From Novosphingobium sp. (lineage in GTDB: Bacteria > Pseudomonadota > Alphaproteobacteria > Sphingomonadales > Sphingomonadaceae), in NCBI RefSeq assembly GCF_024642085.1, contig NZ_JAHEBV010000004.1, positions 1 through 64,000 of the forward strand: a DNA stretch of 64,000 nt, read 5' to 3'. This document shows, one piece after another, positions 44,865-53,447 of the stretch. Position numbers and translations under genes: made by a program. The notes under the pieces are model-generated. The model ran no database searches. It had not been told where the DNA came from and worked only from the letters and a program-made list of their open reading frames with translations. How positions within the stretch are numbered: the stretch's first letter is position 1; each line of letters starts with the position of its first letter.

Positions 44865-46426
44865 CAGGCAGGCTCTTCAGCCAGTTCAAGTCGCGGGAAC
44901 ACACCAACGGGCTGGCTAACGCGAAACCCGCCAGCAACAAGCCTTTGATACCAGTCCGGATCGGCAAGTGCTGCATAGTCACGCTCTGCAGCGGGTACAC
45001 CTAACTGATCAAGCAACGCGTCAGCCGACGCTGGCACGACCGGGCGGATCGCTATGGCAAGGTCTCGGACCGCCATGAACAAAGTCAACAACACAACACG
45101 CATCCTGTCGGGATCAGACTTGCGCAGGGCCCATGGTGCTTGTTCATCGACATATTGATTACAAGCAAATACGGCCCGCAACCATGCCTCTATTCCATTC
45201 GAGAAATCGAGCGCAGCAAAGGCTTTGGGCAGTTCGCTCACGGTTGCTTCGCGAACGATTGCGAGCAGCTGATCGTCGGGTTCAGACATGCTGAACGGTG
45301 TAAGTTCACCATCCAGATTCTTGAATATCATCGATAAAGATCGCTGAGCCAAGTTGCCGAAACTGTTTGCGAGTTCGGCGTTGCACCGCGTCACAATTGC
45401 CTCTTCGCTCCAGGTACCGTCCTGCCCAAAGCTGATTTCGCGCAGAAAGAAATAGCGCAGCGGGTCGACGCCGTACCGGTCAGCTAACGCAAGCGGATCC
45501 ACCACATTTCCGGCCGATTTGGACATCTTCTCGCCGCCACGGGCCAACAGAAAGCCGTGACCAAACACCTGACCCGGCAAAGGCAACCCTGCAGACATAA
45601 GAAAAGCGGGCCAGTAGACGGTATGGAAGCGCACTATGTCCTTGCCGATGAGATGCAAATCGGCGGGCCAATAACGGCCAAAGTCGCCTTGCTGGTCCGG
45701 ATAACCAAGTGCGCTCATATAGGCCGTCAATGCATCGACCCAGACATACATGACATGATCGGGCGAACCAGGGACCTTTACCCCCCAGTCAAAACTTGTG
45801 CGCGAAACACTCAGATCACGCAGACCGCTTTCGACAAAGCGGATCACTTCGTTTCGGCGAGTGTCTGGCCGGATGAAATCTGGTGCGTTTTGATAGTGTT
45901 GGAGCAAAGGTTCAGCATATTTTGACAGCTTGAAGAACCAGCTTTCCTCTACGGTCCATTCGACCGGCGTGCCTTGCGGGGAAAGCTTTTGCCCGTCTTC
46001 ACCGGCAGTGATTTCCTTGTCTTCGTAGAACGCTTCGTCCCGTATGGAATACCAGCCCTCGTATCGATCAAGATAGAGATCGCCGCTAGCTTTCATGGCT
46101 TCCCAGATTGCCACGCTGGCCAAATGATGGGTCGGTTCGGTTGTACGGACAAAGCGATCATATGAAATGTTCAATTGATCGCACATCTTTTTGAAATACG
46201 ATGACATTTCATCGCACAGACCCTGAACGTCGCGTCCTTGCGTTCGCGCTGTCTGGACCATTTTAAGGCCGTGCTCGTCCGTGCCGGTGACGAAACGCAC
46301 ATCGCGGCCCATCTGGCGCTGAAAGCGGGCAATGGCATCGCCCGCAACCGCTTCATAGGCGTGGCCGATATGCGGCTTGCCGTTGGGATAGGAAATCGCA
46401 GTGGTGATATAGTACGGATCGCCCAT
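44864..46426 (-). CDS. metG: Methionyl-tRNA synthetase
   Basis: MetG charges tRNA-Met. The 520-residue class I synthetase has the HIGH-type motif PNGKPHIGHAYEA near residue 14 and KMSKSAGNVVDP near residue 299. The four-cysteine zinc knuckle of the long form is absent, and the C-terminal dimerisation domain is missing, which is normal for the alphaproteobacterial short form. The gene follows holB after 29 bases and is coupled to tatD. The metG-mazG stretch looks more AT-rich than the rest of the window. Confidence 0.97.
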   Translation of the reverse strand: MGDPYYITTAISYPNGKPHIGHAYEAVAGDAIARFQRQMGRDVRFVTGTDEHGLKMVQTARTQGRDVQGLCDEMSSYFKKMCDQLNISYDRFVRTTEPTHHLASVAIWEAMKASGDLYLDRYEGWYSIRDEAFYEDKEITAGEDGQKLSPQGTPVEWTVEESWFFKLSKYAEPLLQHYQNAPDFIRPDTRRNEVIRFVESGLRDLSVSRTSFDWGVKVPGSPDHVMYVWVDALTAYMSALGYPDQQGDFGRYWPADLHLIGKDIVRFHTVYWPAFLMSAGLPLPGQVFGHGFLLARGGEKMSKSAGNVVDPLALADRYGVDPLRYFFLREISFGQDGTWSEEAIVTRCNAELANSFGNLAQRSLSMIFKNLDGELTPFSMSEPDDQLLAIVREATVSELPKAFAALDFSNGIEAWLRAVFACNQYVDEQAPWALRKSDPDRMRVVLLTLFMAVRDLAIAIRPVVPASADALLDQLGVPAAERDYAALADPDWYQRLVAGGFRVSQPVGVFPRLELAEEPA

Positions 46427-46455
46427 GGCTGGCGTCGGATCTTTCTATGTAATGG

Positions 46456-47418
46456 TCAGATCGTCTCTCTAGGCATGGCAAGCGAAGCCAGCAAGGCGCC
46501 AATCTCCAACACCAGCAGACCGGGGTCGAAGTTGTAAGTTGTCGCCTGGCTGCCCAGCCGGACAAGCTCGGTATGCGCATCGATCACATGTTGCTGCCTG
46601 GCAATGTCGCTGCCGCCTAATTCAGCGCCAATCACCGCCCGGGCAAGATCGATTGCCGCCTGTAGGCGCTCGCGGTCTGGACGGGATCCGATTGCTTCCG
46701 CCAAGGCTCCGCGCAAGGCCAGCTGCTCGTCACCCTCCGCGACCAGCCGCTGCATAATGCCGTGCATTGCGCCAAGGTCGTGCTCGACATAAGCGAGCGC
46801 CGCGCCGGGCGATCCCTCTGCCGCAGCGATTGCAGCATTGCGGGTCGGCAGATCTGCGGATGGAATTTCACTGCGCAGAACGGCATCGATGTCACGGGCC
46901 GCCAAGGCGGCGAAACGCATCATGCGGCAACGGGATCTAATGGTTGGCAAAAGACGCCCCGGACGGTGTGTGACGAGCAGAAAATATGTGCCGACCGGAG
47001 GCTCCTCCAGGCTTTTTAGCAGCGCATTGACCGCGCCTTTTTCCATATCGTCAGCCGGATCGATGATCACTACCCGGCGAGCGCCCAGGGTTGGCCGCGT
47101 GATCAGACGCGACTGCATTCGCCGCACCTGATCGATTGTTATGTTGCGTTTTCTTTGCCAGGGTTTCCCCTCGGCCCGCTTTTCTTCCTCAGTGTCGTTT
47201 GCGGGAAGATGATCGAGCACGATGATATCGGGATGATTCTCCCAGCCTGGCTGGGGAAGTTCCGCTTCGGTTACCAGCCGCTCCGCAGCGGCACGCGCGA
47301 ACGTCCCCTTGCCGATCCCTTTCAGGCCGGCGAGAATCCAGGCATGGTGCATCCGGTTAGAGCCCATGGCCTCGTCCCACGCCCGCCAGGCGTCGTCATG
47401 GCCTGTCAGCTTGGTCAT
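46456..47418 (-). CDS. holB: DNA polymerase III subunit delta prime (HolB)
   Basis: HolB is part of the clamp loader that opens the beta clamp. The 320-residue protein has an AAA+ core with Walker A LAGLKGIGKGTFA, a region corresponding to sensor residues, and IIDPADDMEKGAVNALLKSLEEPP with PxGTYFLLVTHRPGRLLPTIRSRC, the SRC motif of clamp-loader subunits. The zinc-binding module is not obvious; only one cysteine region is seen, as in other alphaproteobacteria. It overlaps tmk by four bases, a common pairing. Confidence 0.95.
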   Translation of the reverse strand: MTKLTGHDDAWRAWDEAMGSNRMHHAWILAGLKGIGKGTFARAAAERLVTEAELPQPGWENHPDIIVLDHLPANDTEEEKRAEGKPWQRKRNITIDQVRRMQSRLITRPTLGARRVVIIDPADDMEKGAVNALLKSLEEPPVGTYFLLVTHRPGRLLPTIRSRCRMMRFAALAARDIDAVLRSEIPSADLPTRNAAIAAAEGSPGAALAYVEHDLGAMHGIMQRLVAEGDEQLALRGALAEAIGSRPDRERLQAAIDLARAVIGAELGGSDIARQQHVIDAHTELVRLGSQATTYNFDPGLLVLEIGALLASLAMPRETI

Positions 47419-48050
47419 CCAGCGCTTAACAGTGGCACGAGCGCAGCAAGGACATCCGCGGCGACTGTATCTTGATCGCCGTTTGCGTCGATGCGCGCGA
47501 AACGCTGCGGTTCGGCAGCGGCAAAGCGCGCAAATGCGGCTGCAACCCCTGCATGGTACGCGGCACCGCGGCCGCCAATCCGGTCTGACGATCCGCCATC
47601 GCGTGCAATCAGACGCTGGCTTGCTTTTGCGGGATCGATTTCAAACAACAAGGTCAGATCGGGCAACAACCCTTCGCTGCCGATACGGTGCAGTTGCATT
47701 ACGTCATCGTCCGACAGCCCTCCCGCACCACCCTGGTAAGCTCGGCTTGAGTCGACAAAGCGGTCACAAATCACCCACTCTCCCGCAGCAAGCGCAGGAC
47801 GGATCAGGCGCTCGACATGATCGCTGCGGGCAGCGGCAAACAGCAGCGCTTCGGCGCGCGCGTGCCATCCCTCACCTTCGCTGCCCAGCAGCAACGCCCG
47901 GATGGCTTCGGCGCCGGCAGTACCGCCTGGTTCGCGAGTGATGCGGCTTGCAACGCCGCGGCGGGTCAGTGCTTGTGCAAGAAGCCGGGCCTGGGTCGAT
48001 TTGCCCGCCCCCTCCCCGCCTTCCAGTGCAATGAATCGTCCGCACGTCAT
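47415..48050 (-). CDS. tmk: Thymidylate kinase
   Basis: Tmk phosphorylates dTMP to dTDP. The 211-residue P-loop kinase has EGGEGAGKSTQARLLAQAL at the N-terminus, TREPGGT, CDRFVDSSRAYQGGAGGL (the DR motif) and a lid region ASQRLIARDGG. It overlaps holB (downstream) and the D-alanyl-D-alanine carboxypeptidase (upstream), both by four bases, so the run dacC-tmk-holB is tightly coupled. Start ATG at 48050 gives MTCGRFIALEGGEG. Confidence 0.97.
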   Translation of the reverse strand: MTCGRFIALEGGEGAGKSTQARLLAQALTRRGVASRITREPGGTAGAEAIRALLLGSEGEGWHARAEALLFAAARSDHVERLIRPALAAGEWVICDRFVDSSRAYQGGAGGLSDDDVMQLHRIGSEGLLPDLTLLFEIDPAKASQRLIARDGGSSDRIGGRGAAYHAGVAAAFARFAAAEPQRFARIDANGDQDTVAADVLAALVPLLSAG

Positions 48051-49228
48051 CGCCCAAGGCCTAGCAGTCCGTTGACCACCCTGTCTAACGGCCCGGCGCG
48101 TTTGACCTGTTCGGTGGCGACAAGCGGCAGGGAATAAGGGAGCGATCCGTCAACTGATACGCGAAGTTCGCCCACCTTTGCGCCCTTGGGAATAGGAGCG
48201 ACCAGCGGTCCCGCATAGACAATTTCCCCGCTTGCGCGCCCGGTCGCACCGCGCGGAACGGTCATCAAGTAGGATGTTGGCACCGCTACCGGCAAAGCGC
48301 GAATGGTGCCCTGCTGGACGCGGACATGGCCGACTGTCCGTTCTGGCCGCAACCAGAGCCGGCCTTCCCATTCGGCAAATCCCCATTCCGCCAGATCGCG
48401 TGAAGCTTGGGCTCTTTCAGGCGCGGTCCAGACCCCGCCCACCACCACCACAAGCCTTCTGCCGTCGCGCTGGACGGAACCCAAAAAATTGAAGCCTGCC
48501 TCGAAGGTATGGCCGGTCTTGATCCCGTCGCCTCCGGCAACCTGGCCGACAAATGGATTGTGACTGGTCAGGCGTTGTCCTTTCCAATCAATTTCCGCCC
48601 GGTTGATGTACCGTTTATACATGGCTGGATGATCATTGATCAGTGCGCGAGCCAGCTTCACAAGGTCGTTGGCCGTCACATACGTGGCCCGGCCATCGGG
48701 AAAGCCGTTTGGCGTGGCGAAATGGCTGTCATTCATGCCAAGTTGCCGCGCGCGATCGTTCATTGCATCAGTCCAGGCAGGTACGCTGCCCGAGGCACTT
48801 TCGGCCAGCACCACGGCTGCGTCATTTGCCGATGCGGTCGCGATCCCGGCCAGGAGCTGCGCAACGGTGATCTGTTCGTTCTGCTGCAGGAACAGCGTGG
48901 TTCCTTTGCCCGACCATTGCCGCGCAGTCTGCGGAGTTACGGTAAAAACAGTGTCTTCTTTTAAGGTTCCTGCCTTGATCCTGTCAAAGGCGACGAGCAA
49001 GGTCATTGCCTTGGTAATGGATGCGGGAAGGAACCGCGCGTCACCGTTGTGGGCATAGAGCGTGCGGCCGCTGGATAGATCGTACAGTAGCGCAATCGGT
49101 GCTTGAGCCACCGAGCGCGGCAGCGGTCCGGGGTACCCGCCAGGCGCATCAGCTTTCAGGACCGCAATTGGCAGGACGGCAGCCAGCAGCAGCAGCGAAC
49201 GATTCAACAACAAGGCATTCCCCGGCAA
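48047..49228 (-). CDS. D-alanyl-D-alanine carboxypeptidase (low-molecular-weight PBP)
   Basis: This enzyme trims the terminal D-Ala from peptidoglycan peptides in the periplasm and is a penicillin target. The 393-residue protein has a signal sequence (SLLLLAAVLPIAVLKADA), the active-site SxxK in PASITKAMTLL near residue 68, SxN in ASANDAAVVLAE and KTG in GIKTGHTFEAG, then a PBP5-type C-terminal domain and an amphipathic tail (RAGPLDRVVNGLLGLGR) for membrane attachment. TTG 49228 is the first start; nearby TTG codons at 49207-49213, after GGGGAA, are better placed, so the exact start is uncertain. Confidence 0.94.
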   Translation of the reverse strand: MPGNALLLNRSLLLLAAVLPIAVLKADAPGGYPGPLPRSVAQAPIALLYDLSSGRTLYAHNGDARFLPASITKAMTLLVAFDRIKAGTLKEDTVFTVTPQTARQWSGKGTTLFLQQNEQITVAQLLAGIATASANDAAVVLAESASGSVPAWTDAMNDRARQLGMNDSHFATPNGFPDGRATYVTANDLVKLARALINDHPAMYKRYINRAEIDWKGQRLTSHNPFVGQVAGGDGIKTGHTFEAGFNFLGSVQRDGRRLVVVVGGVWTAPERAQASRDLAEWGFAEWEGRLWLRPERTVGHVRVQQGTIRALPVAVPTSYLMTVPRGATGRASGEIVYAGPLVAPIPKGAKVGELRVSVDGSLPYSLPLVATEQVKRAGPLDRVVNGLLGLGR

Positions 49229-49252
49229 ATGAAGCGCCGGGACGCCTGGGCG

Positions 49253-50218
49253 TCAGTCGGCGCGCTGAATACGGGCGTCGCTATAACCGGCAGACTTGGC
49301 CTTCGCCAGCGCTGGGCGGGCCTTGTCCGCATCGCCGAACGGCCCCATTCTTACGCGCCACAATTTTCCGGATGCGGATACCAATGCGCCAGCCTTTTTC
49401 GCCGCAGCATCCGCATTGGCCTTACTAGCGAAGGTGCCAATCTGAACAAACCAGCTTCCCGTTACAAGTCTGCTTGTCGCCGGTTTAACCGGCGACGAAA
49501 CCGGAGGCTTTGTCGGCGGTTCCGCTTTGATGCCAGCGGGCTTCGACACTGGCTTCATAGCCACTGGCTGTGACACAGGCTGGGTTTGAACCTGTGAGTT
49601 GTTGACCGGAGCTGGGCTTGCTGCGCCGTCCGGGACAGTATCGGCCAGCACTGGTTTGGCAGGGATGCCCATCTGCAAATCCAGCTTGCGCTGCAGGACG
49701 GCCAGCAACGATTTTGGCGTGTCCATGCGGGGCGGAGCAATTTGCCCGGTTCGCAGCAAAGCACGTTCGATTTCGGGCGGATTTACACGGCGCACGCGCA
49801 CCGGCATGTTGCTAGCTCCGGCAAAGCCAATTTGGGCGATCGCCCCAGGTGACAGCTCGATGATCGACGAACCGAACATTGGCCCGCGGCGTTCCACCCG
49901 GACCAGGATTGTCTTGCCGGTGCTGAGCGAGGTGACCTCGACATAGCTGGGCAACGGTAAGGTGCGGTGGGCGGCTGACACCGAAGAGCCGCCATCGCTG
50001 CCGCTGCTGGCGAAGCCGACCGTATCGAAGTTCATCGTATCGACCGGGGTATAGGTGGTTCCATCGACAGTGAACGGCGCGCCCAGCACCATCGGATAGT
50101 CTGCGGCCGGGCCATTTGCCGCTGGCGCAGGCACGTCCTTTACAGACGCGCTGCCACCGCAGGCAGTCAGCAAGGCAACAGCCGCAAGCGGCCAGGTTCG
50201 GTTAACGGGCAATTTCAT
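49253..50218 (-). CDS. RlpA-like SPOR-domain lipoprotein
   Basis: The 321-residue protein has a lipobox (LAAVALLTAC, cysteine near residue 20), so it is probably a lipoprotein. Residues of about 40-150 resemble the RlpA double-psi beta barrel, including AAHRTLPLPSYVEVT and VERRGPMFGSSIIELS. The C-terminal 75 residues form a SPOR domain (GSWFVQIGTFASKANADAAAKKA) that binds denuded septal glycan. The Asp of the usual catalytic NDRGPF is replaced (ERRGPM), and the YG...FHG stretch is not seen. ATG 50218 is preferred over TTG 50224. It overlaps the mltB-like gene by 17 bases. Confidence 0.85.
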   Translation of the reverse strand: MKLPVNRTWPLAAVALLTACGGSASVKDVPAPAANGPAADYPMVLGAPFTVDGTTYTPVDTMNFDTVGFASSGSDGGSSVSAAHRTLPLPSYVEVTSLSTGKTILVRVERRGPMFGSSIIELSPGAIAQIGFAGASNMPVRVRRVNPPEIERALLRTGQIAPPRMDTPKSLLAVLQRKLDLQMGIPAKPVLADTVPDGAASPAPVNNSQVQTQPVSQPVAMKPVSKPAGIKAEPPTKPPVSSPVKPATSRLVTGSWFVQIGTFASKANADAAAKKAGALVSASGKLWRVRMGPFGDADKARPALAKAKSAGYSDARIQRAD

Positions 50219-51248
50219 CTGCAAGCAACCCCACGGAAAGCGCGTAGTAGTTCGAGCAGTTATATTGGAGGATAACCCTGTAATTCCCGGTTAACAAAAA
50301 CGCTCCGTTGCCCGGACCATCGGGTTCGAACAGCGTAGCCATCGTGGAATCAGCAAGCGGCGCCTGCGCCGTCACCCCCAAAACACGCCATTCGCTGACC
50401 GTTTTCCAGGCCGAATGCCGGATATGGACGCGGGGGCAGGTCGGCGAATCAAGTTTCGCCACCACCGAGCTGCGATCGAAGGATGCCGGGACATAGGCCT
50501 TCACCCCCCACGGCTCGCCACGCCGCCAGCCGGCATCGCGAAAATAGTTTGCAATCGAGGCTAGAGTATCGGCGCGGTCATTCCAGATATCGGCGTCGCC
50601 ATCGCCGTCCCCATCGCGCGCCAAGCGAAGGTACACAGACGGCAGAAACTGCGGATTGCCGAACGCGCCGGCCCAGCTGCCGTAAAGCCGTTCGCGGGGC
50701 ACCCCGCGGTCGACCATTTTCAGGAGAGCAATGAACTCGCTGGCAAAAAGATCGCGCCTTCGTCCCTCATAGGCAAGCGTAGCAAGCGAGCGAGCAAGGT
50801 CGAAATCTCCTTTGTAGCTGCCGTAGTTGGTCTCATGCCCCCAGATCGCCACCACGATCTTGCCGGGTACGCCGTATTGCGCTTCTATTTGCGGTAACCG
50901 GTCATAATTGGCAGCCAGGGTGCGACGGCCACCTGATATCCGCGCGGCATCGACATGGTCGCGGTAATAGGGCCAAAATGCCGGTGGACTTCCGGGCGTC
51001 GATCCTGGCTGTGACTGATCAAGCGCGACAACCCGCGGGTTGACGGTCAGGCCGGCGGTCATCCGCACAATCGTTGCTTCGCTAACGCCCTCGCTACGCG
51101 CCTTGGCGCCTAGCAGCTGCAGATAGCCTTCGAAGCTCTGATCCTGGGAGATCTGCGCCTGCGCGATGGCTGGAACGCTGGGCGCAGAAAATGCAGCAAG
51201 AACAGCAAGTGCCGGGATCGACAAACGGAATATTCGTAACGGCTTCAT
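50202..51248 (-). CDS. Lytic murein transglycosylase, MltB family
   Basis: The enzyme cleaves peptidoglycan glycan strands to anhydro-muropeptides. The 348-residue protein has a signal sequence (FRLSIPALAVLAAFSAPSVPAIA), with no lipobox, so it is likely soluble periplasmic. The catalytic Glu is in WGHETNYGSYKGDFD near residue 140; GAFGNPQFLPS, DGDGDADIWNDRADTLASIANYF and the substrate groove motifs are typical of MltB. ATG 51248 is chosen over an in-frame GTG at 51266. It is the first gene of the minus-strand run down to metG. tRNA-Ser is divergent. Confidence 0.93.
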   Translation of the reverse strand: MKPLRIFRLSIPALAVLAAFSAPSVPAIAQAQISQDQSFEGYLQLLGAKARSEGVSEATIVRMTAGLTVNPRVVALDQSQPGSTPGSPPAFWPYYRDHVDAARISGGRRTLAANYDRLPQIEAQYGVPGKIVVAIWGHETNYGSYKGDFDLARSLATLAYEGRRRDLFASEFIALLKMVDRGVPRERLYGSWAGAFGNPQFLPSVYLRLARDGDGDGDADIWNDRADTLASIANYFRDAGWRRGEPWGVKAYVPASFDRSSVVAKLDSPTCPRVHIRHSAWKTVSEWRVLGVTAQAPLADSTMATLFEPDGPGNGAFLLTGNYRVILQYNCSNYYALSVGLLADEIAR

Positions 51249-51294
51249 CACGAACAGGTTTCGCACAGCCAGAGCGGCTTGAAAACCGCTTAAG

Positions 51295-51317
51295 GCGTGA
51301 CAATTGCAATATCACGC
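51295..51317. repeat. Inverted repeat upstream of tRNA-Ser
   Basis: GCGTGA (51295-51300) and TCACGC (51312-51317) flank an 11-base spacer CAATTGCAATA, itself partly symmetrical. It sits between the mltB-like start and tRNA-Ser. Role unknown; it could overlap either promoter. Confidence 0.3.
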
Positions 51318-51336
51318 GCTAGCGGGCGCGATCAGC

Positions 51337-51426
51337 GGACAGGTGGCCGAGTGGTTTAAGGCAGCGGTCTTGAAAACCGCCGTGGGTGCAAGCTCACCGT
51401 GGGTTCGAATCCCACCCTGTCCGCCA
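51337..51426 (+). tRNA. tRNA-Ser (anticodon TGA)
   Basis: A 90-base class II tRNA: acceptor GGACAGG/CCTGTCC, anticodon arm GCGGT-CTTGAAA-ACCGC giving anticodon TGA, a long variable arm (CGTGGGTGCAAGCTCACCG), T arm GTGGG-TTCGAAT-CCCAC, discriminator G and an encoded CCA at 51424-51426. It reads UCA and related serine codons. Confidence 0.97.
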
Positions 51427-51922
51427 GCTATATCGGCCCTGGATCTCCCGGGAAGTTAAGCAGTCGGGCTAAGAATCCGAACTTTTCAGTCTCGCAACTG
51501 CATTACGAGCTCTGGCTGCGTTCCATGCTTCTTGAAATATCCTCACGGTCTTGGGATAAGCATCGTGGTTTACGAAAAGTCGTTGCGCTTCGCACCTACA
51601 CTCTCAGGGTTCTGAACTAAGAACTTGAAATAACGATAAATCAAGAAGCTCGTTTGGAGCAGAAAGAACCATTTTCGATGTTTCTGAGCCCCGCGCTTGC
51701 CCCATATGCGCCGGGCAGGAGCAGAAGGCCGAAATAGAGTGCGACAACGGGTTGAAGCCGCGTTGGCAGGCCAGCGGAATCGCCGCAGGCGTTTACGTCC
51801 CAAGCTACACATTGCTTTGCCGCGAGCAGCCCTTTGCCAAGCACAGACCAGTAAATCCCCTGATGCGCGCATTCATTGCCGCTTTACATTATGATTAACC
51901 AATTTCGTTTAATCGCGGCAGC
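51427..51922. other. Gene-poor, more AT-rich gap between tRNA-Ser and the DUF11 cluster
   Basis: About 496 bases with no convincing gene. Composition is visibly less GC-rich than the flanks. Two overlapping minus-strand frames exist (51570-51872 and 51641-51844); the second has a hydrophobic stretch (PVVALYFGLLLLPGAYG) but no ribosome-binding site or recognisable family, so it may be a decayed fragment. The last 30 bases contain GATTAA/TTAATC (51893-51914) just before the first DUF11 gene, possibly a promoter or operator. Confidence 0.5.
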
Positions 51923-52894
51923 ATGAAAAACTCGTCAGCCATCCGCGTCGCGCTTAACGGAACCGTCGCCTCTCTTATTTTTGCTTCGTCTGCGGCATAT
52001 GCTGCGAGTGTTCCGGCAGGGACGCTCATAGAGAACACCGCGACAGCCAGCTTCGATACGGGCGGTCCCACGCAGTCGATCAATTCGAACACCGTCACCA
52101 TCCGCGTCGACGAACTGCTGGACGTTGCGGTCGCCTCGAAGGATGCAAGCGCGATCACAATCTCGGGTTCCGCAGTGCTGTCGTTCACGGTGACAAACAC
52201 CGGAAACGGGCCAGAAGCATTTGTCCTCACTGCCGATCCGGCCGTTGCTGGCAACGGATTCAATTCGACGGTCGATTCGCTTGCGATCGATACCAACAAC
52301 AACGGCGTCTATGACGCCGGTATAGATACCTTGGTAGCCAACGGCGGTAATTCGCCGCTGATTAATCCCGATACTCCCCTTACTGTCTTCGTGCTTGTGA
52401 GTTCGCCGGGCGCGGCCGACGGGTCGACCAGCCAGGTCAACCTCCTGGCACAAGCGGTGACCGGCACTGGCGCACCAGGCACAGTGTTCCCAGGAGCGGG
52501 CGAAGGCGGCGGTGCAGCCGTTGTCGGCAATAGCGGAGCGGACGACGCGGCGAGAGGATCGCTGATTTCAAGTGCCGTCTCGGTAAGTCTGGTCAAGACA
52601 GCGACGGTCAGCGACCCATTCGGTGGATCACAGCCAGTCCCCGGCGCCCGGATCAGGTTCCAGATCGTGGCCAATGCCACCGGCAGCGGTTCAATCAACA
52701 ATTTGAAGATCAGCGACGCGATCCCGGCGTCGACGACCTATGTCGCTAACTCCCTCACGCTCGACAGTACTCCGCTTACCGACCTCGCTGATAGCGATGC
52801 GGGCGTTGCCTCTGCGGCGGGTGTTGTCGTTACGCTGGGCACCACATCAGCTGGTGCAACCCGCACAGTAACTTTTGATGTCAAGGTAAATTAA
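51923..52894 (+). CDS. Exported DUF11-type surface protein 1
   Basis: The 323-residue protein has a signal peptide (cleavage after AYA, residue 27). Directly after it comes IENTATASFDTGG with SNTVTIRVDE, a motif shared with two other proteins of the cluster. The middle part (about 70-200) is Asn/Gly/Thr-rich, with possible calcium-binding Asp/Asn repeats (DTNNNGVYDAGID). The C-terminal part from about residue 220 is a DUF11-type Ig-like domain (VKTATVSDPFGGSQPVPGA ... KISDAIPASTTYVANSL) ending flush at TVTFDVKVN. DUF11 domains occur in bacterial surface proteins; the function here is unknown. It is first of five co-directional genes. Confidence 0.78.
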   Translation: MKNSSAIRVALNGTVASLIFASSAAYAASVPAGTLIENTATASFDTGGPTQSINSNTVTIRVDELLDVAVASKDASAITISGSAVLSFTVTNTGNGPEAFVLTADPAVAGNGFNSTVDSLAIDTNNNGVYDAGIDTLVANGGNSPLINPDTPLTVFVLVSSPGAADGSTSQVNLLAQAVTGTGAPGTVFPGAGEGGGAAVVGNSGADDAARGSLISSAVSVSLVKTATVSDPFGGSQPVPGARIRFQIVANATGSGSINNLKISDAIPASTTYVANSLTLDSTPLTDLADSDAGVASAAGVVVTLGTTSAGATRTVTFDVKVN

Positions 52895-52906
52895 TCTAGG
52901 ATTTTG

Positions 52907-53377
52907 ATGATGTTATTGGTTCGATTTCATATCTTTTCTTTAGCCTGCAGTCTGGCTCTCGCAAGTGCGCCCGCGTTTGCTCAGGAGCCAATCGAACTGA
53001 AGGGTGACGTGAAGGTCGTGCGTATCGCCGAACAGGGTGGAAAGCGCGTGGAAACCTACGCGGAACCCACCCAGGTCGTCCCGGGCGACCGTCTCAAGTT
53101 CACGACCAGCTATCGCAACGGGTCCGGACAAGCGGTCCAGAACTTCGTGATTACTAATCCGCTTCCTAAAGCCGTGGTGCTTACCGAAGTCGGAAATTTC
53201 GAAGTGTCCGTTGATGGCGGCAAGTCGTTCGGAAAACTGGCATCGCGTACCGTCGCGATACCGGAAGGTGGAACGCGCGCCGCGACCGTTGCGGATGTCG
53301 AACAGGTTCGCTGGACAGTTGCTTCCATTGCGCCTGGTGCATCCGGCTCCGTCACCTACTTCGCCTCTGTTCGATAG
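52907..53377 (+). CDS. Exported single-domain DUF11-like surface protein 2
   Basis: The 156-residue protein has a signal peptide (SLACSLALASAPAFA, mature end at Gln26) and one DUF11-like domain: DVKVVRIAEQGGKRV, VVPGDRLKFTTSYRNGSGQAVQNFVITNPLPKA and a last strand VTYFASVR ending at the stop. It is the smallest member of the cluster and could be a subunit or cap. ATG 52907 follows AGGA five bases upstream; TTG 52904 and ATG 52910 are alternatives. It starts 12 bases after protein 1. Function unknown. Confidence 0.75.
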   Translation: MMLLVRFHIFSLACSLALASAPAFAQEPIELKGDVKVVRIAEQGGKRVETYAEPTQVVPGDRLKFTTSYRNGSGQAVQNFVITNPLPKAVVLTEVGNFEVSVDGGKSFGKLASRTVAIPEGGTRAATVADVEQVRWTVASIAPGASGSVTYFASVR

Positions 53378-53447
53378 TCTTTCGAGGTACAAGAACGCCT
53401 TTAGGATCCAGGCGCACCCAAGGGTCTAAATCGCAAGGATAAATCCA

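Noticed and set aside
51570..51872. Two small minus-strand frames in the gap after tRNA-Ser
   Set aside because: No ribosome-binding site, no recognisable family, Arg-rich biased composition in the larger frame; noted as possible remnants only.
51895..51912. TTAA...TTAA before the first DUF11 gene as a CtrA box
   Set aside because: The half-sites are separated by ten bases, not seven, so it does not fit the CtrA pattern.
51337..51922. tRNA-Ser as an attachment site for an integrated island
   Set aside because: I looked for a repeat of the tRNA 3' end (GGGTTCGAATCCCACC) after the cluster and in the gap and found none, and no integrase is present. Kept only as a weak finding on the gap.
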